Below are positions 14,645 to 20,593 of a DNA stretch of 21,580 bases, in pieces. A program made the position numbers and the translations under genes. The notes under the pieces are model-generated. The model saw nothing but the letters and a program-made list of their open reading frames with translations, ran no database searches and was not told the DNA's origin. How positions within the stretch are numbered: position 1 is the stretch's first letter; the number at the start of each line of letters is the position of its first letter. Source of the DNA: an uncultured Bacteroidales bacterium (GTDB taxonomy: Bacteria; Bacteroidota; Bacteroidia; Bacteroidales; Paludibacteraceae); the NCBI GenBank assembly GCA_903929065.1, contig CAIYTJ010000458.1, positions 1 to 21,580 of the forward strand, given 5' to 3'.

Positions 14645-15583
14645 ATGCAACTCTACCTCGCCCCGCTTCAGGGCCTTACCGACTGGATTTTCCGCGAATC
14701 ATTCACACAACATATCGGCCGTTTCGACAAAACTTTTACGCCATTTGTCCGGGTGCAAAGCGGGGATTTTTACCGCCCGAGCCAGTGCAACGATTTGTTG
14801 CCCGTACATAACACGTTTCAAAAACCCGTTCCGCAGTTTCTGGGCAAGGATGCCGAATCGTTCAAACGGTTTGAAGCGCTGTGTCTGGAACAGAATTATA
14901 CCGAAGTAAATATCAATATGGGCTGCCCCTACCCGATGGTTACCGGCAAGGGAATGGGCGCAGGACTGTTGCAGCATCCCAGGGAAATGACCAACTTACT
15001 GAATGGGATTTTTGCGGATACCGAACTGAAAATCTCTGTCAAATGTCGCCTTGGGCTGGAAAATGCGAATGAATTCGAAGAATTGATTCCGGTTTTCAAT
15101 GCATTTCCGTTGGAAGAAGTCATTCTTCATCCGCGTATTGGCAAACAACAATACAAAGGCGAAGTAGACCTGGATGCTTTTGCCCGCTATGCACCGCAAC
15201 TCAGTCATCCGGTTTGTTATAATGGCGATATCCGATCGGTGTCCGACGTGGAAAAGATTCAGCAGTTGGTTCCGCAAGTCGACCGGTTTATGATAGGCCG
15301 CGGCATTTTGCAAAACCCTATTCTGTTGGCAGAAATCCGGAATGAAAAAGTAAATGCGGGTCAAAAAGCAGATATGCTTCGTAAATTTCATGGAGCTATT
15401 ATCGAACATTGCCGCCAGAAATACTCCGGCGACCTGCACATGCTCAAACGGCTCGAAGAACTGTGGGAGTATCATGCCGAGACTTTTGAAAATGGCCGCA
15501 AGATTTACAAACAAGTAAAGAAATGCAAGAACCTGGGGCAATACGAAGCAGTGGTTTTTCAGGCCATCAATGAAATGGAGTGA
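14645..15583 (+). CDS. tRNA-dihydrouridine synthase
   Basis: FMN-dependent enzyme that reduces uridine to dihydrouridine in tRNA loops using NAD(P)H. At 312 residues it is normal for the Dus family (COG0042). Motifs in order: APLQGLTDWIFR near the N-terminus (flavin binding), NINMGCPYPMVTGKGMGAGL with catalytic C94, KCRLGLEN, HPRIGKQQYKGEVD (the conserved HxR of the active site), YNGDIRS, and FMIGRGILQNP for the FMN phosphate. A helical C-terminal tRNA-recognition region follows. Which tRNA positions it modifies (DusA, B or C activity) cannot be read here. It lies 12 nt behind the lipoprotein gene; repeat element E begins right after its stop codon. Confidence 0.94.
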   Translation: MQLYLAPLQGLTDWIFRESFTQHIGRFDKTFTPFVRVQSGDFYRPSQCNDLLPVHNTFQKPVPQFLGKDAESFKRFEALCLEQNYTEVNINMGCPYPMVTGKGMGAGLLQHPREMTNLLNGIFADTELKISVKCRLGLENANEFEELIPVFNAFPLEEVILHPRIGKQQYKGEVDLDAFARYAPQLSHPVCYNGDIRSVSDVEKIQQLVPQVDRFMIGRGILQNPILLAEIRNEKVNAGQKADMLRKFHGAIIEHCRQKYSGDLHMLKRLEELWEYHAETFENGRKIYKQVKKCKNLGQYEAVVFQAINEME

Positions 15584-15584
15584 A

Positions 15585-15689
15585 TGACCCCTAATGGGGA
15601 ACTTTGTTAGATTCGTTTTGTATTACATTCTCATTATTTTGAAAAGTAGTTGTAATTAAATTTCCACTTCAGGGTTTAGGGGTTTGTCA
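15585..15689. repeat. Intergenic inverted-repeat element E
   Basis: The left arm (about 15585-15605, TGACCCCTAA then TGGGGAACTTT) matches the reverse complement of the right arm (about 15659-15689), with one gap; the shared words are CCCCTAA and (G)TGGAAATTT-like. The outer ends match as TGAC/GTCA. It fills the whole dus to glycosyltransferase gap: it starts 1 nt after the dus stop and ends 1 nt before the next ATG, leaving no obvious TAnnTTTG promoter. Confidence 0.55.
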
Positions 15690-15690
15690 T

Positions 15691-16623
15691 ATGAAAGTAT
15701 TAGTTTGCCCGCTTAACTGGGGATTAGGTCACGCCACACGCTGCGTACCAATTATCCGAAACCTGATGACTGAAGGTCATGAGCCGGTTATTGCGGCCGA
15801 TGGTTTTCCGCTCGCTTTTCTGCAACAGGAATTCCCCTCGCTTCGTTTTATTGAATTTTCATCGTATTCCATTTACTATTCTGCCGGAAAATCACAGGTT
15901 GGTGCCATGATTTTCAATCTTCCGAATATCCTCATTGGAATTATCAACGAACATCTCTGGCTGCGGGATTTACTCCGAACCGAACATTTCGATTGGGTGA
16001 TTTCGGACAACCGTTTCGGCATGTGGAATCGTCAGGTTCATTCGGTTTATATGACGCATCAACTGATGGTGAAAATGCCGGTAAATCTGATTTATTTGGA
16101 ATCACTTGTTCATCAAATTCACAAGGCTTTTATAAACCGTTATGACGAATGTTGGATTCCGGACAGGGAAACCGCAGGTTTAACAGGCGATTTGTCGCAC
16201 AAATACCCGTTACCTCGCAATGCGAAGTTTATCGGACCTCAGTCCCGATTTCAGGGGATGGAAAACATTGAACCAAACATGGACTTTGAAGTGGTGGCTA
16301 TGATTTCGGGTGTTGAACCGCAACGAACTATCTTTGAAGATGATTTGATGTTGAAATATAAAAACAGGGCTGAGAAAACGTTGATTATTCGTGGTAAGCC
16401 GAATGCTTCGAAAAATGAAAAACAAATTGGAAATATAACGCTGGTTTCTCACTTGCAAGATTCAGAGCTTGCAGCAGTTTTGCTGGGTGCAAAAAAGATT
16501 ATTTGCCGCTCCGGTTATTCAAGCATTATGGATTTGGATGCACTGAAATGCCTGCATAAAGCTGAATTTGTTCCAACCCCCGGACAAACAGAGCAGGAAT
16601 ACCTTTTTTCAGTGAACAGTTAG
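15691..16623 (+). CDS. MurG-like (GT-B) glycosyltransferase, C-terminus altered by a repeat
   Basis: A GT-B fold glycosyltransferase related to the MurG/GT28 group; donor and acceptor are unknown. The N-terminal MKVLVCPLNWGLGHATR (motif NWGLGHATR at 9-17) and C-terminal ICRSGYSSIMDL and PTPGQTEQEYL are the usual nucleotide-sugar-binding elements. No signal peptide or membrane segment is seen, so it probably works at the cytoplasmic membrane surface. At 310 residues it seems slightly short: immediately after EQEYL the frame enters repeat element F, which encodes the last residues SVNS and the stop codon. The original C-terminal helix may therefore be lost; I judge it probably still functional because the core motifs are intact. 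It converges on the nitroreductase gene. Confidence 0.85.
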   Translation: MKVLVCPLNWGLGHATRCVPIIRNLMTEGHEPVIAADGFPLAFLQQEFPSLRFIEFSSYSIYYSAGKSQVGAMIFNLPNILIGIINEHLWLRDLLRTEHFDWVISDNRFGMWNRQVHSVYMTHQLMVKMPVNLIYLESLVHQIHKAFINRYDECWIPDRETAGLTGDLSHKYPLPRNAKFIGPQSRFQGMENIEPNMDFEVVAMISGVEPQRTIFEDDLMLKYKNRAEKTLIIRGKPNASKNEKQIGNITLVSHLQDSELAAVLLGAKKIICRSGYSSIMDLDALKCLHKAEFVPTPGQTEQEYLFSVNS

Positions 16624-16685
16624 CAGTGAACAGTTATTAATGAAGGTATTAATTATCAACTGTCAACTTTGAACTATCAACTAAC
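16610..16685. repeat. Inverted-repeat element F overlapping both convergent stop codons
   Basis: The left arm contains AGTGAACAGTTA twice in tandem (16611-16622 and 16625-16636). The right arm (about 16651-16685) is an imperfect reverse complement built from TCAACTGTCAACT-type units. Both the glycosyltransferase stop (16621-16623) and the nitroreductase stop (16677-16679 on the minus strand) lie inside the element. No other terminator separates the two genes. Confidence 0.65.
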
Positions 16686-17597
16686 TCGGTGGATATCTGC
16701 AAACGTACGCCTGATTCCTTTTTTATAGTGCACATCGGCGTAGCCAAAAATTACAAATAATCCTTCCCGTGATTTGTGTTTAATCCCCCATTTTTCTCGG
16801 AAAAGCCGGGCCTTCTTGCCGGTTTGAATAAATGGATGAACAGCACCAAGCATACAAGTTCCAAGTCCGAGTGCTTCCCCTGCAAGCATGGCATAGGTGG
16901 CAGCAATAATCGGGTCAGCAGGGTCGGTATAGGGTGAACCATAAAAATACATCGCTACCGGCGCATCGTAGTTTATCCAGTTATCTCCTTTTTCCATGTC
17001 ATCAACATAAACATCAAATACCGGTTTGATAAAACTGCGCATCATTTCATCGTTGGCTTTGCCCCAAAAAGGACGCATCAAGGTCATAAACCAATTGGAT
17101 GCTATCCAACGAATTGATGTAAGATACTTCGAAAAATCTTCAGCAAAAGCCCGAACCTGCTTTTTGTTCTCAAAAACAACAACATGAACATCCGAAGGCG
17201 GAATTCCCATTGGTGCTGTTTGAGCAGCTTCAAGAATTTGGTTGACTTTTTCTTGTTCTACAGGTTTATCTTTAAATTTTCGAATGCTTCGCCGACGCTG
17301 TAACATAGCCAGCAAGCTGTCATAAGTCGGAACAATATTTTTGTCCGGTAAATCAAACAATTGAACAGGTGCCAAAGTACGACCTTCTACTGCAATAACG
17401 CCCTGAGGACAAGCCATCATACAATGCCCGCAACCGACGCATCCAAAAACGGATTTATCGGTTATTGTTACTTTCTTATCAACTATTTCAAACGAAAAAT
17501 CGGAGCATGCATTTACACATTCTCCACAACCGTTACATTTTTCTAAATCAATAGAAACATGGGCTGGTTTTTTGGTTCTGGTTGTTGGAATTGCCAT
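16677..17597 (-). CDS. Ferredoxin-nitroreductase fusion protein
   Basis: An iron-sulfur flavoprotein, 306 residues. Residues 1-70 form a bacterial-type ferredoxin domain with two four-cysteine clusters, C21/24/27/31 (CNGCGECVNAC) and C53/56/59/63 (CVGCGHCMMACP), enough for two [4Fe-4S] centres. The remainder, from about residue 98 (RRRSIRKFKDKPV), is an FMN-binding nitroreductase domain with AAQTAPMGIPPSDVHV and later AGEALGLGTCMLGAVHPF. Such fusions are common in anaerobes and probably pass electrons from a donor through FeS centres to FMN; the physiological substrate is unknown. The last codons and the TGA stop lie in repeat element F. It has its own -7 box at 17634-17641. Confidence 0.93.
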   Translation of the reverse strand: MAIPTTRTKKPAHVSIDLEKCNGCGECVNACSDFSFEIVDKKVTITDKSVFGCVGCGHCMMACPQGVIAVEGRTLAPVQLFDLPDKNIVPTYDSLLAMLQRRRSIRKFKDKPVEQEKVNQILEAAQTAPMGIPPSDVHVVVFENKKQVRAFAEDFSKYLTSIRWIASNWFMTLMRPFWGKANDEMMRSFIKPVFDVYVDDMEKGDNWINYDAPVAMYFYGSPYTDPADPIIAATYAMLAGEALGLGTCMLGAVHPFIQTGKKARLFREKWGIKHKSREGLFVIFGYADVHYKKGIRRTFADIHRVS

Positions 17598-17633
17598 AAT
17601 AACAATTGTTGAGCTGGACAGATAATTAATTTA

Positions 17634-17641
17634 CAAATATA
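17634..17641 (-). promoter_or_regulatory. Nitroreductase promoter, -7 box TATATTTG
   Basis: The minus strand reads TATATTTG, an exact TAnnTTTG match 37 nt upstream of the nitroreductase start. A short palindrome AACAATTGTT (17601-17610) lies in the leader next to the start codon. Confidence 0.6.
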
Positions 17642-17660
17642 GAATATTTTTTTCATTTTG

Positions 17661-17702
17661 AATAAAAAAATAAACCGCCGGAAGAATTCTTCCAACGGTT
17701 TA
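17661..17702 (-). terminator. Intrinsic terminator after the Asn-rich protein gene
   Basis: The outer stem TAAACCG/CGGTTTA (17671-17677 with 17696-17702) and a self-complementary inner segment GGAAGAATTCTTCC (17680-17693) are separated by a 2x2 mismatch. On the minus strand the hairpin is followed by ATTTTTTTATT (to 17661). It lies 36 nt beyond the end of the Asn-rich gene and before the nitroreductase promoter. Confidence 0.75.
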
Positions 17703-17738
17703 TGAAAACTAATCAAAATCAAAAACTATACCTAAAAA

Positions 17739-18959
17739 TCATTTTCTATCATCTTTTCTATCACTCGATTCGCGACGTGGTTCAGGTTGTCTTTGTTGTT
17801 TTACTTCCGGAGTCGTGGGCCTTGGAGCCACTGTTCTTGGAGGTGTTACCTGTTGTTGGTTTGACCTGTTATTACCATTATCACTTGGCCGCGGCTGGTA
17901 TGTATTCCTGTTTCCTGAGCCATTTGAATTTCCATTATCTGTATTTTGTCGTGGTTCGTATGTGTTTGGTCTGTTATGGTTTACATCCGGATTTCTGTTG
18001 CTTGTCGGCGGCGTGTAAGTTGGTGCCGGTGTATTTTGGTTCCGGGTTGAATTTTGCCAACCGCCATTGCTATTTCTGTTCGTTGGCTGTGTTGTTGTAT
18101 TATTCGAATTGCGTTGATTCCAACCGTTTGATTGCGTGTTTCTGGTTGAATTGTCGAATGTTCTTGTTGGCTGTGACGAATTATTTTGATAATTCGGCCG
18201 TACGGTTTGTCCATTCCGGTTGAATTCAAAGTCACGTTTGTTCCGAACATTTTCATTTCTATTGCTGAAAGTACGATCCGGATGCCGGGTTGCATAATCA
18301 TTACGGCTGATTGATTGATGCAGTCTTTCTGCATATTCATTTCTCACTCTGTTTGAATAATAATATCGTTGTTCGTGGTTAATGTGACGATATACATTTG
18401 ACATATAGATGTTTAATTCAAATGGCGAACGGTGGTGATAATAATTCGGATAATATCCCCAATAATAAGGCGAATGCCATGCATAATAATTTGCTCCCCA
18501 GAAAAATGAGAAAATGGACGGTGTGTAAATGTATGCCGGTTCGATTATGTAATTAGGACCGTAAATATAAGGATCGCCAATTACCTGAACCGTAGTATTA
18601 TTGTTGTACTGATCTTTGTCAACCACTATTGAAGCAACATCCTGATAAACATCTTTGTCCAAAACAGCTTGTATAACAACCACATGAACATTATTTTCAT
18701 TCTTTTCGATAACGCGTAAATAATCAACCTGGCCGTCATTATTCAAATCGAGATTTGAAATGCCGCTGTCGTAATCATTTAGTCGTTGTTCAAAATCTTC
18801 CAGATTCTTTGATTCTCCAAACGCAGTAGCCACAGCCTTTAAGTCAAGATTGTTGCTGATGTCATTGTTTTGAGCTTCAACGGTAATTTGTCTCTGAGCC
18901 ATACATTGCGTTGTGGTCATTAAAATTGCCACCAACAGGCCTGCTACTTTTGTTTTCAT
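17739..18959 (-). CDS. Secreted protein with aromatic segment and Asn-rich disordered tail, function unknown
   Basis: 406 residues. The N-terminus MKTKVAGLLVAILMTTTQCMA is a Sec signal peptide, with likely cleavage after A21 (the Cys at 19 is not in a convincing lipobox). Residues 22-130 form a compact domain containing an EF-hand-like loop DLNNDGQVD (71-79), followed by YLRVIEKNENNVHVVVIQAVL. Residues 130-200 are very rich in Tyr, Trp and His (FFWGANYYAWHSPYYWGYY). Residues about 215-406 are low complexity: Asn, Arg, Gln, Ser, Thr and Pro with almost no hydrophobic residues, ending in Arg/Lys/Asp. I recall similar hypothetical proteins in Bacteroidetes but know no function. It is a single gene with its own terminator; the promoter region is ambiguous between sigma-54 and housekeeping types. 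Confidence 0.85.
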   Translation of the reverse strand: MKTKVAGLLVAILMTTTQCMAQRQITVEAQNNDISNNLDLKAVATAFGESKNLEDFEQRLNDYDSGISNLDLNNDGQVDYLRVIEKNENNVHVVVIQAVLDKDVYQDVASIVVDKDQYNNNTTVQVIGDPYIYGPNYIIEPAYIYTPSIFSFFWGANYYAWHSPYYWGYYPNYYHHRSPFELNIYMSNVYRHINHEQRYYYSNRVRNEYAERLHQSISRNDYATRHPDRTFSNRNENVRNKRDFEFNRNGQTVRPNYQNNSSQPTRTFDNSTRNTQSNGWNQRNSNNTTTQPTNRNSNGGWQNSTRNQNTPAPTYTPPTSNRNPDVNHNRPNTYEPRQNTDNGNSNGSGNRNTYQPRPSDNGNNRSNQQQVTPPRTVAPRPTTPEVKQQRQPEPRRESSDRKDDRK

Positions 18960-19022
18960 GATCGTAAATTTTAAAGTTATGATTGTTGCCCTTATTTGAT
19001 TTTAATATGATTTTTCGAGCTG

Positions 19023-19049
19023 TAAAGGTATAACCAATTTCTGTGCCAA
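19023..19049 (-). promoter_or_regulatory. Candidate promoter of the Asn-rich protein gene, sigma-54-like
   Basis: On the minus strand TTGGCACAGAAATTGGT (19049-19033) has a perfect sigma-54 -24 element TTGGCAC and TTGG at the -12 position, where TTGC is expected. An overlapping housekeeping reading is also possible: TTTG, 16 bp, then TACCTTTA (19030-19023), one mismatch from TAnnTTTG but with a short spacer. I cannot decide between them. Confidence 0.35.
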
Positions 19050-19227
19050 AATGCATTTGTCGAATATATGAAGTTAATTTTGGCAATTGAATTTTATTCT
19101 ATTAATATCTAAACCAATAATTATCAATAAAATAATCTGCAAAAAATATTTCGTTCGTTCTAGTATAACAAAAGTAATTTAAACATGTTTAATAATTGGA
19201 ATTTAAAACCAATATCTGCTTTTTTGT

Positions 19228-19235
19228 TATCTTTG
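19228..19235 (+). promoter_or_regulatory. cvpA-rnhB promoter, -7 box TATCTTTG
   Basis: Exact TAnnTTTG match, giving a leader of about 108 nt before cvpA. No -33 TTTG at the expected spacing. Confidence 0.65.
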
Positions 19236-19349
19236 CAAAATAAAACACCTTAAATCAATGTAACGGGCATGAAAAACGATTCGACGATTAAGTTGAATGG
19301 TTATGCAAATTCCTTGTGACCTTAATCAATAAACCCTAATTATCTTCAC

Positions 19350-19889
19350 ATGAACACGTTAGACCTTGTTATTTTAATTCCAATCGCCCTTGGGTTTGTA
19401 TTCGGATTATTCAAAGGGCTTGTAAAAGAATTGGCATCGCTGGCTGCCATAATTCTCGGAATTTACGGAGCAAAAGTTTTTGCACCTTCGTTATCCGGTT
19501 TTCTTATTCGATCATTGTCATTCTCTCCAAAAACGGCACTGCCGTTGGCCTATATTTTCCTGTTTGTTTTGATAGCAGTTGTTTTACTTATTCTGGCCAA
19601 AACATTAGATAAATTTTTTGATTCTATTGCACTGGGTGGATTGAATAAATTGTTAGGCGGCATTTTTGCAGCTTTTAAATATGCATTGATTGTGAGTGTA
19701 TTATTGAATGTTTTTGATGCACTCGATAGTCGTTTCCCCATTATTAAACCTAAATCGAAAGCCGAATCCATTGGTTATAAACCGGTGATGAAACTTGCTC
19801 CGGTTTTGTGGGAAGAAAGCAAAAAAGGCAAAGTTTTTTACTTCAAAGAAAATCTTGGTGATGAAAAGGAAGTTCAAAACCACCGCTGA
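19350..19889 (+). CDS. cvpA: CvpA family membrane protein
   Basis: Small integral inner-membrane protein, 179 residues, with four hydrophobic segments at about 5-22, 27-45, 63-85 and 100-120. It begins MNTLDLVILIPIALGFVFGLFKGLVKELA; the N-terminal D-x-x-I plus GLFKGLVKE pattern is typical of CvpA. The family was named for colicin V production and is linked to envelope homeostasis; its biochemical role is unsettled. The C-terminal 60 residues are hydrophilic. The start is the only sensible ATG after the promoter. Its last 29 nt overlap the start of rnhB in another frame, so the two are surely cotranscribed and perhaps translationally coupled. Confidence 0.88.
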   Translation: MNTLDLVILIPIALGFVFGLFKGLVKELASLAAIILGIYGAKVFAPSLSGFLIRSLSFSPKTALPLAYIFLFVLIAVVLLILAKTLDKFFDSIALGGLNKLLGGIFAAFKYALIVSVLLNVFDALDSRFPIIKPKSKAESIGYKPVMKLAPVLWEESKKGKVFYFKENLGDEKEVQNHR

Positions 19890-20556
19890 TGATATTGAAC
19901 TTTTTCAGGAACCTTCCGGGCTGAAAGGAAATTTTTCAAACTATAAATTCGAATGTGGTTGCGACGAAGCCGGTAGAGGCTGCCTTGCAGGACCAGTGGT
20001 TGCTGCAGCGGTTATTTTACCTATCGGTTTTGAATGTCCATTGCTGAATGACTCCAAACAACTTACTGAAAAAGAACGCGATGCTCTTCGTCCGATCATC
20101 GAGAAAGAAGCACTTGCATGGGCAGTGGCCCAGGTTGATAACATTGAAATTGATGAAATAAATATACTGAACGCTTCCATTTTAGCCATGCATCGTGCCA
20201 TCGATCGGCTTTACATTCGTCCGGAATTTATCATTGTGGATGGAAATAAATTTAAACCGTACGCTGAAATTCATCATCAAACCATTGTAAAAGGCGACAG
20301 TAAATATCTTTCCATTGCCGCGGCATCCATTCTTGCCAAAACTTACAGGGATGAAATTATGCAATTGTTACATGCCGAATTTCCAGTTTACGATTGGGAT
20401 AAAAATAAGGCTTATCCCACTCCAAAACATCGTGCCGGCATTAGGAAACATGGCACAACCATTTATCACCGAATGACCTACGATTTATTGGGAGACAAAA
20501 AATTAGAGGCGAAGGCACTGAAAGAGGCAAAGTCAAAAAGAAAGAAGAAAGCCTGA
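19861..20556 (+). CDS. rnhB: Ribonuclease HII
   Basis: Cleaves the RNA strand of RNA-DNA hybrids and single ribonucleotides in DNA. Start at the ATG at 19861 (231 residues, MKRKFKTTADDIELFQ); the upstream in-frame codons lie entirely within cvpA. The type 2 RNase H active site is present: D35 and E36 in CGCDEAGRGCLAGPVV, D127 in IIVDGN and D146 in VKGDSKYLSIAAASILAK. LNDSKQLTEKER and YPTPKHRAGIRKHG are standard substrate-binding elements. The first 30 residues before the catalytic core are somewhat longer than in many homologues, and the C-terminus is a Lys-rich tail (KSKRKKKA). It overlaps cvpA by 29 nt and converges on the Omp85 gene. Confidence 0.96.
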   Translation: MKRKFKTTADDIELFQEPSGLKGNFSNYKFECGCDEAGRGCLAGPVVAAAVILPIGFECPLLNDSKQLTEKERDALRPIIEKEALAWAVAQVDNIEIDEINILNASILAMHRAIDRLYIRPEFIIVDGNKFKPYAEIHHQTIVKGDSKYLSIAAASILAKTYRDEIMQLLHAEFPVYDWDKNKAYPTPKHRAGIRKHGTTIYHRMTYDLLGDKKLEAKALKEAKSKRKKKA

Positions 20557-20557
20557 T

Positions 20558-20593
20558 TTTACTTTCAACTTTCAAACTTTATAAACTCAAAAC
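20558..20593. repeat. Repeat family G, copy 2
   Basis: The minus strand reads TTTTGAGTTTATAAAG, then TTTGAAAGTTGAAAG. It shares TTTTGAGTTT, ATAAAGTT and GTTGAAAGT with 3390-3441, in opposite orientation and without that copy's GC-rich palindrome. It fills the 30-bp gap between converging genes, beginning 1 nt after the rnhB stop and running through the Omp85 stop codon. I see no separate terminator. Confidence 0.45.

Larger units (their letters stand above)
18960..19349. other. 390-bp divergent intergenic region
   Basis: AT-rich spacer between the Asn-rich protein gene and cvpA. I see a promoter-like region for each gene (19023-19049 minus, 19228-19235 plus) and a 108-nt cvpA leader with a possible 16-codon reading frame (19269-19319). 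There is no RNA gene, tandem repeat or inverted-repeat element of the kind found elsewhere in the window. Confidence 0.6.

Noticed and set aside
16610..16685. CRISPR-like or tandem array at the AGTGAACAGTTA repeats
   Set aside because: There are only two direct units with a 2-nt spacer, and the rest is their inverted form; no spacer-repeat periodity and no cas genes.
17702..18223. Plus-strand open frame of 173 codons
   Set aside because: It is the antisense image of the low-complexity Asn-rich tail; its Tyr/Leu/Val-rich translation is what reverse-reading Asn/Gln/Arg codons gives. No promoter or family match.
17981..18340. Minus-strand 119-codon open frame within the Asn-rich gene
   Set aside because: It is a frame-shifted shadow of the repetitive codons of the real gene, with composition artefacts and no independent start signal.
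19269..19319. 16-codon reading frame in the cvpA leader (MKNDSTIKLNGYANSL)
   Set aside because: Possible leader peptide, but there is no ribosome-binding site, regulatory codon run or downstream hairpin to support it; such short frames are expected by chance.
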